Source of the DNA: Sorghum bicolor
Taxonomy: Eukaryota; Streptophyta; Magnoliopsida; Poales; Poaceae
NCBI RefSeq assembly: GCF_000003195.3
Contig: NC_012871.2
Span: forward strand, 18,048,658-18,112,657
Length of the DNA: 64,000 nucleotides
Reading direction: 5' to 3'
In this document: one piece after another, positions 43,278 to 53,954 of the stretch
How the letters are laid out: each line of letters starts with the position of its first letter
Numbering within the stretch: the stretch's first letter is position 1
Notes under the pieces: generated by a model
What the model saw: only the letters and a program-made list of their open reading frames with translations
Told to the model about the DNA's origin: nothing
Database searches by the model: none
Made by a program: the position numbers and the translations under genes

Positions 43278-44060
43278 CTAGGCCCCATTCCACCTTGTCT
43301 CCAAGAATGGGAGGCTTTGTTCGGTGGACCTTGATATGAACCTGTTAAGTGTTGCAACCCTGCCTTTGAGTTTCTGCACCTCTTTCTTTGACGAAGGTTC
43401 TGTCATTGTCATGATTGTCTTGGTCTTGTCGGGGTTGGCCCTGATGCCATCAGAATTGATGACGTAGCCAAGCATCTTCCCCCTACTGACCCTGAAAATG
43501 CATTTTTCTAGGTTGAGCTTGAGTCCTACGGACCTTAGTTTGGCGAAGGTTTCTACCATGTCTTAAATGTGGTCTTCCTTATTTCTACTCATCACCACAA
43601 TGTCATCGACATATGCTATTATATTTCTCTGTAGCTAACTGCCCAAGACTTTCTTGATCATTCTGGTGAAGGTTGTGCCTGCATTTTTCAGTCCCTCTAG
43701 CATTCTGGTGTAACCGTATATGCCAAACAGTGTTGCGAAGCTTGTTTTGCCTTCATCTTGCTTCTTGAGCTAGATTTGGTGATAGCCCAAGAAGCAATCT
43801 AAGAGTGAGAATCTTTGGCAGCCAGCAGCCTTGTCGACAGAAGCGTCTATTCTGGGTAAGGGGAAGGAGTCCTTTACACAAGCTTTGTTTAGGTCGATGA
43901 AGTCTATGCACATTCTCATTTTTTCATTCTTTTTTAGCTCTAGAACTACGTTTGCAAGCTGATCTGGATACATGATCTTCCTGATGATATTTGCATCTAA
44001 AAGCCTCTACACTTCGGCTTTTGCTGCCAAAATTCTCTCTTCCGACATCTTCCTCTGCCT
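43278..44060 (-). pseudogene. Reverse transcriptase of element G
   Basis: Minus strand: MRMCIDFIDLNKACVKDSFP, DKAAGCQRFSLLDCFLGYHQ, GLKNAGTTFTRMI, the catalytic AYVDDIVV near 43594-43620, and VGLKLNLEKCIFRVSRGKML. Stops after YHQI (TAG) and before DMVETF (TAA) break the frame. It matches grass Tat-type RT, more diverged than A. The adjacent RNase H and integrase on the same strand confirm pol order. Confidence 0.8.
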
Positions 44061-44405
44061 TTGTTTTTTGGGCCTCATTTTTGGGTCGATATCCAGGGAA
44101 TGTTGTATTATGTCTCTGCTGACTCCTTGTAGGTTGGAGGCAGTCTAGACAAAGATGTCTTTGTTTTTCTATAATGTTCCTAGTAGTTGCGACTCCTCTT
44201 CTTCACTTAGGGTGGCTGCAATGATGATTTTCCTGTCCGGTATCACCTCTTCTAACGGGATACATTTTGTTTCCTCCTGGTCGGCTAAATCTGTCTTTCC
44301 CTTTGGCATGTCTGAAGGTTCTGGGACTATCTTTTGGGCAGAATTCACAGAGTTGATGTTTCTAAATGATTTATAGATTGCTCTTTTGATGTTTCTTGCC
44401 TCTTT

Positions 44406-44760
44406 CTAGCTCCCGTGCACAGTGATGACTCCATGGAGGGCTAGGATTTTCATACACAAGTATCCCATGTGAATGGCCACGTTGAACTTATTTAAGAACC
44501 CTCGACTAAAGATGGTGTTGTAGGGGTAATGTAGGTCCACCACATTGAAGGTAGTGTACTTCGTTCTTGCGTTTCTTGAATCGCCGAAGGACACTAGGAG
44601 TGAAACCTTCCCTAGAGCGTGGATCTGTTTTCCTCCAAACCCAATCAACAGTGAATCTGATGGTTGGAGTTGGGTTCTGCTGAGCTTCATTTGATCGAAG
44701 GTTTTGACAAAGATTATGTTGGTGGAGCTTCCTGAATCTATTAGGATCCTATCGATTCTC
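44406..44760 (-). pseudogene. Aspartic protease region of element G
   Basis: The minus strand reads RILIDSGSSTNIIF with the DSG active site near 44731-44740, then FDQMKLSRTQLQPSDSLLIG and the later block FNVVDLHYPYNTIFSRGFLN typical of Ty3/gypsy proteases of this clade. The active-site Asp is present. Upstream and downstream frames are interrupted. Confidence 0.7.
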
Positions 44761-45004
44761 TATCCTGCTACGTTCGCCATTATGACCATCGTCATTATGT
44801 CCTGGACCACTCCATGCAGCGGACTGGTCCTTGAACTACAATGTTGTTGACCAATCAAAGGTGATCTTTCTTCTGCTTCTTAGTCTGTAACTCCATCACC
44901 GAGCCTCCGGCAATTGGCAAGATCACACTGATTGTAGGCAGGGTTGTGTGGGGGGCGATTTGGTTTTCTAGGTGGGGTTGAATTTTGGGTTGTTGTGCTT
45001 AGAG

Positions 45005-46695
45005 CTAGTGTGGCATCTGAAGTAATTGGCGTTGTGGGTTAGGTGGTGGTGGCAATGCCTCAAAACTGCTCACTGCTTGACGAGGTTGGCTTGTTTCGAT
45101 GTACATGATTTGTGGAGGCCTAGGATTCATATAAGCGGGGGTTGCTTCTTGGTGATGGGAGCTATGCTCTGCTTGTGGCTGTGTTGCACGCCAGGATGGT
45201 AGGAATTTTGGGTAGTAGACGGAGGCTATGGTGGATGGGTGGATTTGTGGTTGGAATTGTTGGGCTACCCCCCCAGGTATGAAGGATAACAAGGCTGTTG
45301 GTGTGGCGTAGCGAAGGTGTGATTCACCTCCCTTGGTTGGCTGAGCTGCGGGGGCTACGGTGTGGTCCTGCTTTTGATTCTTTCTTGGGTTTCTCTGGCA
45401 TCTAGACAATCTCTAGTTGTGTGTCCATTCTCTTCTCCATGAAAGAAACAATATTGCATTCTTTGTCTCTGCTTCAGATTTTTTCCCCAACCCCTACTTT
45501 AGCTGCTTCCTTCCGTTTGGTGGAACCTATGTGCTGTGTTCGGTGCCTCCGGTGGCGGAGGCATTTTCCCTGGCTGATCATTCTTTTGTTGTTCAATGTT
45601 GAACATTCGGTTGCCCTGTTCCTGTCGTGGCTATCGACCATCTTGGTTCGCATTGTTTCTCTATGGATTCTTGTGACTTGCTTGCTTTTTCTGCTGATCC
45701 TGCTCTTCCAGCCTCTTGCAGAAGTCATTATCAGGCTTGCAGTACTTCTCAAACTCATGGTACAGTTCTTGCATGGATCCTGGCTTCTCCCTGGCTAAGT
45801 GAGCTGTGAAGGGTCCTACGCGGAGGCCCTTGATTGCTGCCTCAATGGCGACTTCCTCCGACACGCCTGGTGCCTTGGCCTTGGTTTGAATGAACCTCTA
45901 AAAGTAATCTCGCAGAGCCTCCCCTTGACCTTGCCTACATTGGAACAAATCTATGGAGGTCAGTGATTCGGTAGCGAATCCTTGGAAATTTGCTAGAATT
46001 TTGTCGCGAAGGTTCTCCCATGAGTAGATGGAGCCAGGTCTGAGCATTGAATACCAGGCTAGCATGTCTCCTTCAGCCACAATTACGAAGGACTTGGCTA
46101 GGACAGACTCGTTTCCCCCTGCCGAGGCCACAGCCGCCTCGAAACTCATCAGGAACTAGCGGAGGTCTACCTTGCCGTTAAATTTGGGGAGTGCAATCGG
46201 TTTATAAGTTGTCGGCCATGGCAAAGCTTGCAGGCCTTTGGAAAACAGAGATTTCAAATCCAAGGTCCCCCAGATCGTGCCGCCATAGCCCACAAGCTGC
46301 GCATTTATGGTAGCGACAATATTATTAGGTTGCACCGTAGGCTGTGGCGTAGGTTGCATGTTTTGGATCTCTGCCTGCAAGATGGAGAGTTGCTGCCTGA
46401 TCTCCATCACTTGTGCGGATGCTAGGGCTGCTTGATGGCTGGCCGCATAGGCTGCCGCAACTTTGTCCCTTTCCTGTTGTAAGCTCAACAGCTGAGCCTG
46501 CAATTGCTATAGTTCATGAACTGCTGTGGGTTCTAGCTGTTCCTCTACGGTCGGAGGTTCATCCCGCGCTGGCTGCTCATCCTCTGCGTCTTCATTCCCT
46601 GCTATTGCGCATGTGCTATGAGTAGCGCGTCTAGGCCTTCCCCTTCTAGCTATTTCAGACAGAGCTCTTGTGGCGCTGTTTCTTTTGCCAGCCAT
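45005..46695 (-). pseudogene. gag of element G with four in-frame TAG stops
   Basis: ATG at 46695, 19 bases inside the primer site. The start MAGKRNSATRALSEIARRGR is followed by a coiled-coil-like stretch (AQLLSLQQERDKVAAAYAAS), then the gag domain (WPTTYKPIALPKFNGKVDLR, WENLRDKILANFQGF, QCRQGQGEALRDY). The frame is the same from 46695 to 45661 but is cut by TAG at 46507, 46156, 45898 and 45661 (plus-strand positions of the CTA). A frameshift follows, and the zinc-knuckle region near 45420 is damaged. The tail 45409-45005 is Pro/Gln-rich. All four stops being TAG is notable. Confidence 0.8.
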
Positions 46696-46713
46696 CGCAG
46701 GTTAACCCTCGCG

Positions 46714-46730
46714 CCCCACGGTGGGCGCCA
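46714..46730 (-). other. Primer binding site of element G
   Basis: The minus strand reads TGGCGCCCACCGTGGGG, a primer-site sequence common in grass Ty3/gypsy elements, one base from the LTR end (TGTTGGGAG, plus strand at 46732). Confidence 0.7.
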
Positions 46731-46780
46731 ATGTTGGGAGTGGCTAGAGCACCTCCGGTGGCGATGGTCAATTAAGCCTG

Positions 46781-47499
46781 TGTTGACACCGTTTTTGGAC
46801 ACGTATCTTTGATACGTATCTGGGAGTTAATGAGGCGTGGATCGACAGGTGAATAAAGTGATGACTGGTTGACAGAAGAGTTGTCGATGAGGGTTGATAC
46901 CGATGATAAAATAACAAAATATGACCAAGTCTAGGAGTGGTGATAGATCTATGCCGATGATTGAAAGTTGCCGATAGGTAATTTGCCAATGGACGCAAAA
47001 GGAGGCGCAGGAATTGTCGATCGGATGGTGCTGATGTGCCGATCGCTTGTGGTGGATAGATTAATGTTTTCCATAGTTGTTAGAGTTTGCTTTGCATATG
47101 GACTCCGTTCAACTTGGAATTCGAGTCCTAGTCGTGTCTGATTGTAACCCTTTTGGGCAGGGTATAAATATAAGATCCCGTAGCGATGTAAGAATATACA
47201 CAATCAATCAAACACAAATTTTTTATATCTATTCCAGCATTTACTTTTTCGACGACTTCGTCAACTTGCATATTTTCCTTTACTTACGAGTTCTTAGGAA
47301 TTCATCGAGTCAATCTCGGTGAGTTCTTGAGTTCCGCGTGAATACCTCTTGGCCGTGACATTCGGGCGCATCGCTGTTGTCGGAACCAAAGTATTCGAGT
47401 TATCACCTTTGTCGATTGTAAGGTCAAATTGGCTGGCACGCCTTAACGTTGAATCGGGTATTAGCCCTTTGTGTTTGCAGATCTACTTTTGCACCAACA
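46781..47499 (+). repeat. 5' LTR of element F
   Basis: 719 bp. TATAAATA at 47163-47170. Related to the A LTR. Confidence 0.92.
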
Positions 47500-47680
47500 C
47501 ATCTTTTGGCAGATTCGGTTCGAGAAGTTCAGAGATTCGAGGTGCGTGTTGGAAGACCGGGCTAAAGTTGTTTGGATTTGGTAATTAATTACTGACTGGA
47601 AGGAGTAATTGTGGGAAGGCATCATTACTGAAGAGAATTTCGGAGCATTAATGATTTTATACTCCGAAATTGGGGGCATG

Positions 47681-48399
47681 TGTTGACACCATTTTTGGAC
47701 ACGTATCTTTGGACACGTATCTGGGAGTTAATGAGGCGTGGATTGGTAGGTGAATAAAGTGGTGACTGGTTGATAGAAGAGTTGCCGATGAGGGTTGATA
47801 CCGATGATAAAATAACAGAATATGACCAAGTCCAAGAGTGGTGATAGATCTATGCTGATGATTGATAGTTGCCGATAGGTAATTTGCTGATGGACGCAAA
47901 AGGAGGTGCAGGAATTGTCGATCGGATGGTGCTGATGTGCCGATCGGTTGTGGTGGATAGATTAATGTTTTCCATAGTTGTTAGAGTTTGCTTTGCATAC
48001 GGATTCCGTTGAATTTGGAATTCGAGTTCTAGTCGTGTCTGATTGTAACCCTTTTGGGCAGGGTATAAATATAAGACCCCGTAGCGATGTAAGAATATAC
48101 ACAATCAATCAAACATAAGTTTTTATATCTATTCCAGCATCTACTTTTTCGACGACTTCGTCAACTTGCATATTTTCCTTTACTTACGAGTTCTTAGGAA
48201 TTCATCGAGTCAATCTCGGCGAGTTCTTGAGTTCCGCGTGAATACCTCTTGGCCGTGACATCCGGGCGCATCGCTGTTGTCGGGACCAAAGTATTCGAGT
48301 TATCACATTTGTCGATTGTAAGGTCAAATCGGCTGACACGCCTTAACGTTGAATCGGGTATTAGCCCTTTGTGTTTGCAGATCTACTTTTGCACCAACA
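47681..48399 (+). repeat. 3' LTR of element F
   Basis: 719 bp. TATAAATA at 48064-48071. Confidence 0.92.
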
Positions 48400-49020
48400 G
48401 CCTGCTCGCTCGCTGTAGCGAGAGGCTTGAGTGAATCGGTAGTCGAGCTCGAAACCTTAGAACAGTCAGAGTGTCAATAAATTAGTTTCAACTAACTCTC
48501 AAGAGAGCATTTACAGTCGCTTTATATAGGGCATGGGTTCTGACCGGAATCCGTTACAAAAATGCCTCGTGACAGTGGTGGAATATTCCAGCATATTCCA
48601 CCACCATAGTCTACAGCTAGTAAGGCTACTTGAGTAATTTTGAAACACAAGCTCTTTATAGGCTGACGCAGCTCGAACCTTCGCCTATCCTTCGCCGATA
48701 GTCGCAGATCCTTCACCGTACAGCCGCCAAGGAACCTACATCAGCCACCGTGTGGTTCTCTCCTTCACCCTTGATCGGGATCATCTCGTTCTTTGTCGGA
48801 CAAGGGCCGAAGGATGGGCCCTCACCTCCTATGATCCTCCGCTCTGGGTCGGTTCCTGCGCACATGTCTTACAAAGTCAATCTGCATTAGTGTTAGCTCC
48901 TCGCGCACCTTCGTCCCTTGCCATACGAAGGTGTTGCGTACGAAGGTTCTGCTCGCCAGGACCAAGCCGCGACGGCGACGGTGTTAGTCAGGGGAGGGGA
49001 AAGAGGCGAGGTTGAGTCCC

Positions 49021-49300
49021 CAACTCTTATATGACCCTTGTTACGGTAGATCATATAGCTAGTAAGGAAAAATCACCAATAGATAGTCCATTCTTGGAAA
49101 AACACCAATAGATAGTCCATTCTTGTGCCATGCACGATATGGATCATATCATGTAGGTCTATCGTGCCAAAATTCTATATAGATTATACTACTAGTAAGT
49201 CTAAAATTCATTACGTCATATTTGAGGTCGTACTAAAACATCACACGAATAGAGATAGCAACGGGGAGTGTTCTCCATCCCTATATACCTCCTAAAGTTG
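49021..49300. other. Intergenic stretch with a short tandem duplication
   Basis: No gene. A ~28-bp duplication with the core CACCAATAGATAGTCCATTC occurs at about 49073 and 49102. Confidence 0.5.
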
Positions 49301-50180
49301 CTAGGGAAGCACTTTTTTCGAGCTTTTTACATGTGTGTCATTATGAAAGTTCAAAATGACCTTTATACCATCGAGATGAAAAAAGCTCCTGGGTACCCTT
49401 GTCCAAAGTTTTCTTTCCCCAGGTCCCACTTCAATTAGTTTTGCTTGTAACAATAGTTAACATCCAGTGAAAAAGACGATTTTGCCCTCGATTATAGAAT
49501 GCATCAAATGGCGCCGATGTAACCTATGATTCCTCCTTTTCTCTGTATATGTGCATATGAAAATTTTTTAATAATTACAATAATAAATTTGAAATGCATC
49601 CAAAATAATCAATAATTGTGACAACCACAATAAGTATTTCAAATGAGGTCCAAATTTATCATGACGTTCATAGTCAGCTTGATTACATAATCAAGTTTGC
49701 ACTCAAAGATGATCACATTGACCTCATTTTGGATGCCCAGCCCGCTCAATCCGCGCAACGTGCCCCTTGACCCCCACGCGACGCGCCCCTCGACCCGTGG
49801 CGCTCGGCCCCTGCGGGACGGACTCGCTCGGCACCAGCGCTTGACGCCGCCGCTCGCCTCCATGCGCACCCGCTGCTCTCTCCTCTTCTCTAGGGTTTGG
49901 GATTGAAGTGAAGAACGATGGGGATTGACTGGAAAGAGTGAAGGGAATGCTCCAAGTGAAGACTCTAGACTCCGATGTGGATTGACGGAAAAGAGTGATG
50001 GGCAAAAGAGTAATTTGTCATCCATAGAAACACACGACAATGTGACAAAAATGGTACGCAAGTAAAGAAAAAATTTTAGCAAGGGCATGCAATGAGGAAC
50101 TTTTCTTCGTTTCGATGGTATGTAGAGCATTTTGAACTTTTATAATTGCACACAGGTAAAAACCTCTTTTTTTTCCTAGT
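49301..50180. mobile_element. Mutator-like element with long terminal inverted repeats and GC-rich core
   Basis: The left arm (about 49301-49403) and the reverse complement of the right arm (about 50080-50180) align over roughly 100 bp, sharing AAAGTTCAAAATG, ATACCATCGA and CCCTTG blocks. Long arms like these are typical of Mutator-like elements. I did not find a clear 9 bp duplication. The interior has a GC-rich, gene-like block at 49730-49910, unlike its AT-rich surroundings, and a tandem repeat with GATTGACTGGAAAGAGTGA near 49920-50000. No transposase. Confidence 0.6.
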
Positions 50181-50668
50181 CCCCATGGTTGCACTGGAAA
50201 CTAATCTGCACAGGAGTTCCCGAGCCGTGGTACTGTACATAAAATTAGGCAAGTAAGACGACAACAAATGCTTAACGAAAGAATGCTAACTCAATAAAAG
50301 ACAGTGTATACATATTTTATATTTAGCAGAAGGTTAATTATGTGTATGCTGGGTGAGTATACGAGAAACAGGACCGTGACATGTGGCAGGATAATATATC
50401 TACCATTTAGATACCACTAGAGATAAAATAGCTCCATCCACGTTCTCCAATAGAGGAATTACCTATGAGGAATCACAATGGAGCTCTATTTATATCTCTA
50501 ACTACACAGCTCTAAAATAACATAGTTAAGGGCTTCTTTATACAAAGATGGCTAATTGTTAGACAACTAAAAATTAGCCAAAATTATCCCTACTTTACCC
50601 ACCTAAAACAATGGGGCTTACATGTGAGCTAATTTATTAGCTAAGCCTGTAACGAAGTTGTTAGCTAA
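50181..50668. other. Intergenic stretch
   Basis: AT-rich; I see no gene or clear repeat boundary here. Confidence 0.5.
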
Positions 50669-51353
50669 GACCGTCTCCAACAGACCTAACCCAAACACAT
50701 GACCCATTTACCAATTTGCATTGTACACAGTACAAAAGCCCATGACCCATAATCCTCATTCTCCAACAACCGACGCATTCCTTTCCTCCTCTCGTCAGCA
50801 CCGCCTCCTCTCCCCTTCCTCCTCGTCGATCCCCCCAGCAGGCCTGCCGCCCTCCCTTCCTCCCTGCCTGCCTCCCCATCGAGCCACCAAGCGCCGAGGT
50901 CGCCACGACTCCGTCTCTCAGGCCCGCGGTGCTGAGCGCCCCCGCTCCTGCGTCCGCAGTAGATCTGGCAGCGCCTCTTCCCTCCCTCCGCGCGTCGCCG
51001 TCGTCATCAGGCCCGCCTTGCCGGACAGACAGTGAGGTCCTTTCCCTGTGCGGCCTCCCTCCCTCCCTTTCTCCGGCGAGCTCCCTCCCTGCGAGGCAAC
51101 CAAGGCCGGCTGCTCTAGAGGTGCTCCGGCGAGGTCGCTTGCCGAGCAAGCCAAGCCCTGCCCCTACGGGCCTAGCACTACGGGCGACGGAGATTTTGCG
51201 TTCTCGAAGAGAGACGACGCAAATATGCGTCGCGATTCTTCCCTTCCCCAAAATGCGTGCTCTATTTGCGTATTTCGTTTGACGGTGTTTTTGAGACCTA
51301 TTTGCACTGTGAAGGATGCATTTTGCGTTTAGGTGGCATCGTTGGAGACAGCC
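50669..51353. mobile_element. PIF/Harbinger-like non-autonomous element
   Basis: Ends GACCGTCTCCAAC and GTTGGAGACAGCC are imperfect inverted repeats, flanked by TAA on both sides (50666-50668, 51354-51356), the 3 bp duplication of PIF/Harbinger elements. The 685-bp body has a strongly GC-rich block (about 50770-51190) with open frames on both strands. None has a recognisable domain, so I do not call a gene. Confidence 0.6.
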
Positions 51354-51356
51354 TAA

Positions 51357-51701
51357 GCGGCTAGCTAACTCTAACATTTAGTCCCAACTGCAGGCCATGT
51401 TTAGGGCAGTCCCAATGGTGAATTTCTATACCAGTTTTCAACTAAGAGAAATTTAATTATACCTCCAAGGCATAGTTTCTTAGCCTAGTCTCAATACATA
51501 TTTCATGAGAGTGTCATACACATTGAATAGGGTGCCACATAAGCAAAATTGCTGATTTGGTAGGGTCATTAAATGAAGGAGTTTCATCAGATGAGAGAGG
51601 AGTTTCATCCTCATGAAACTCATCCTGTGCCATGAAACTATGCATTGATACTGCTTTTATACCAGTGTCTATGCACAGTAATATAATTTAATGAGCCTAT
51701 A
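51357..51701. other. MITE-like fragment and flank of Helitron
   Basis: Begins with GGGCAGTCCCAATGG near 51405, a common end of grass MITEs, and includes repeated GTTTCATC segments at 51581-51630. No matching right end was found. No gene. Confidence 0.35.
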
Positions 51702-52618
51702 TCTATACCTATCTATAAAGAGCCAAAATTTCAGTTTGCCAAATATTTTCTTTTGCCCCTGATCTTGTCCGTGTTCGGTTTGCCGATGGCCTCCTCCGTC
51801 CAACTTTTCTAGAAGGGGAAAAACAAAATAAAAAACATTCTAGGGTTCCTAATGCAAAATCTCATATTACTCCGCTCTCCTCTCTGTAGACCCAATCAGC
51901 CCAGAATCGTACGATGGAAGAGAGAAAAAAAATAAAAAAATTTCTAGGTTCCCAATATAAAATCTCCAATTTACTTTTCTTTTATTTTTTAAATCGACTG
52001 AAAATTAATAAATACATAATAATTCATAGAAAAATCTAAAAATTATAAAACAAATTTTGTTCAGCTCCACATATGTAGATCCATGCGGTACACAAAAAAT
52101 ATCACAAATTTTAGTACACTTTTTTTTAGAAATGCTTGCCTATGCTTTTTACTGTAAAATTAAAATTATAGTTATCTTGCTTCAATTATTATAAAAATTT
52201 AATGGTAGCCTATTTAATGTGATGCTTGATTCATATTTCATAGCAATCTTAATCTAAATTAAAAAAATAATGCTAGCATCAAATTTCTCATGTTTTAATA
52301 TAATACTGAGGCATATTAAGAGGTAATATTAGAGTGAGATAAGATTTAACTATTTTCTATTTTTATTATTAAATAAATATGTCTTTAAGCTACATATTAT
52401 TGTCAATATTAACGATCTAATACCATAGATGTTATGGTTATTAATAAAATAAATTATGAACTTTAAATTTTATAAAAAGGATAAATATAAATAGATATGT
52501 AACATTATGTCATCACTTTCTAAGGTTATTTGATGTTTTTCTTCCGTTGCAATATTACCAAATTGAGGAAAAGCAACTTTTTTAAAAACAATTGTGGCCC
52601 CTGGCCCCCACTCCTCCC

Positions 52619-53222
52619 ATGGCTCCGCTCCCCATCCCCGTCCACCCGCCAATCCGCATCACCGTCCCGCCGCCGCCACTTCCTCCGCCAGGGGCAGAGG
52701 CGAGGCCGACTACGAGGTCTCCGACGACCACCGCGCCGCGTGGTAGCGTCACGAGCAATCGGTGCAGGAGCTCCTCTCGCGGCGCCGCGCCTACGCCATG
52801 GCCGTGCGGGCCTGCCTCCGCCGCTTCGGCGAGCGCGAAATGGAGCGCCACGACTGCCTCCGAGCCCTCATGGTCCGGCTCGAGGCCGATGGCCAGGTCG
52901 ACCGTCTCCTCCGCGCGCAGGAGGACAACCACGCTGCACGCACCAGCGAGGAGGAGCAGATCCAGTACCCCTTCTTCACCAAGGGCACACAGGAGCTTCT
53001 CAAGGCGCGTGTCGACATTGCACAGTACTCGCTACCCCGTGCCAAGGCCAGAATTGAGATGGCCAAGCGCTGCCACGAGGATTCCGATGAAGACCTAGAG
53101 GCGGAGGCCGAACTCGTCGTGAAGCAAGCTGGGAAGTTTGTCCTGGAGTATAGCGAGATTGGAGATGATCGCCCTCTCATCGGCTATTCCTTCTCTTGTG
53201 ATGCATCAATGCTGGCCACAAG
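52619..53222 (+). pseudogene. PRP4 (U4/U6 snRNP 60K-like) first-exon fragment in Helitron
   Basis: PRP4 is a WD-repeat protein of the U4/U6 spliceosomal snRNP. Here only the N-terminal exon is present: a proline-rich start (HPPIRITVPPPPLPPPGAEA), then, after a frame change, DYEVSDDHRAAW-stop-RHEQ, the splicing-factor motif region (FGEREMERHDCLRALMVRL), and EEEQIQYPFFTKGTQELLKA, DIAQYSLPRAKARIE, FVLEYSEIGDDRPL, SCDASMLAT. A segment after RRRAYAMAV is shorter than I recall for plant PRP4. The exon ends ACAAG followed by GTACTTTC, so a splice donor and some intron were taken with it: it was copied from genomic DNA, not from mRNA. The TAG near 52744 and the frame change make it a pseudogene. The WD40 repeats are absent. 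Confidence 0.78.
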
Positions 53223-53764
53223 GTACTTTCTCTTAATCATACGGAATTACATATGCTTTGTTCATGTATGTCTCAAACAAATGCTATGATGAAAGGATGT
53301 TGAGAACCGTTACCTATTAATTGTATTATTATGTGGCGGTTGTGGCTGTGGGCTTTTGTCACTAGCTGCGCCGCGGGTTTTGCTTTGGATTGCACTGAGC
53401 GACAATAAAAGTGGAGTGATCTGACGTGCTGTTTGATGGAATTGTTCCCTCATCTGATGCTTTTATGTTTTCTTTACGTAATATTCTTCTCATTTTAATT
53501 TCTATACATATTTTTATATCATTTTTTACTCCTTTTCCTCCACTGTACATGAAGATTTCTGATTTTTTTTTATGTGACATGATTTTTTTTCTATTACTTC
53601 TCAAGGTGATTTTCGATATTAGTTTGGTAGTTTTGTTTGTTTTGGTGGGGTTATATTTATTTGATTCAAGGTTGGACTAAACTCATTTAAATTTTACAAA
53701 AAGTGTACAATTATCAAATAATAAATTCTATACCCTGTTGCAACGCACGGGCACGTTTTGCTAG
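53223..53764 (+). other. Helitron 3' part with intron-like sequence
   Basis: AT-rich sequence beginning at the PRP4 splice donor; no gene. Ends with the hairpin and CTAG. Confidence 0.5.
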
Positions 53765-53926
53765 TATCTATTAAAAATTGGCAACGATCTGTTGTGGCAA
53801 GCACTCATCATATCTCATGTACGACAGTAGGAGACAACAAGACCACGCCGTCCTTGCTAGGAACGACCTGCTGCTCTCTCTCCTCATGTTGCTTCCCAGG
53901 AACAGCAAGAACAGAGGAAAACTCTT
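53765..53926. other. Short flank between Helitron and foldback locus
   Basis: No gene or repeat boundary seen, apart from the Helitron insertion site on its left. Confidence 0.4.
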
Positions 53927-53954
53927 GTTTCTTCCTCTCCCAAATCCCACCGCC
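53927..53954. repeat. Foldback locus, outer part of left arm
   Basis: GTTTCTTCCTCTCCCAAATC and the following bases are the reverse complement of 63707-63733. The arm continues at 62528 after element B. Confidence 0.75.

Larger units (their letters stand above)
46781..48399 (+). mobile_element. Element F: LTR mini-retrotransposon with 181-bp interior
   Basis: LTRs at 46781-47499 and 47681-48399 (719 bp each) with TGTTGACACC...GCACCAACA ends, target duplication GCCTG (46776-46780, 48400-48404). The interior (47500-47680) keeps only CATCTTTTGGC after the 5' LTR and, before the 3' LTR, about 100 bp ending in the polypurine tract CGAAATTGGGGGCATG. Both ends match element A, so F is a deletion derivative of that family. 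About 25 differences between its LTRs by eye make it older than A. Confidence 0.92.
22766..49020 (-). mobile_element. Element G: degenerate Tat-type Ty3/gypsy element, heavily interrupted
   Basis: Minus-strand order: LTR (46732-about 49020, split by F), primer site, gag, protease, RT, RNase H, integrase (ending near 39431), then a region to the left with plus-strand genes facing pol. Interrupted by C, H (with J), a hAT MITE, E and F, each with its own target duplication. I could not find a left LTR, so the left limit is arbitrary. Many stops and frameshifts make it much older than A and B. Confidence 0.6.
46732..49020 (-). repeat. 5' LTR of element G, split by mini-element F
   Basis: Two parts: 46732-46780 and 48400-about 49020. 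The minus-strand TATA CCTATATAAA at 48521-48530 gives a start near 48490. The right end is not firm because the partner LTR was not found. Contains several CTTCGCC/CGAAGG motifs. Confidence 0.5.
51702..53764 (+). mobile_element. Non-autonomous Helitron carrying a PRP4 gene fragment
   Basis: The 5' end TCTATACCTATCTATAAAG follows A at 51701. The 3' end is CTAG at 53761-53764, followed by T (insertion between A and T), and a hairpin (CCCTGT ... ACGGG, about 53733-53751) lies 9 bases before CTAG. These are the defining Helitron features, and the 3' sequence TTGCAACGCACGGGCA is the usual grass form. No Rep/helicase, so it is non-autonomous. It contains the PRP4 fragment in the same orientation. 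Confidence 0.82.

Noticed and set aside
49639..50130. 163-residue minus-strand ORF
   Set aside because: Spans the arm and core of the Mutator-like element and has no protein-like conservation that I can see.
50661..51377. 238-residue minus-strand ORF
   Set aside because: It coincides with the GC-rich body and both ends of the PIF-like element, has no recognisable domain, and open frames occur on both strands there because of composition.
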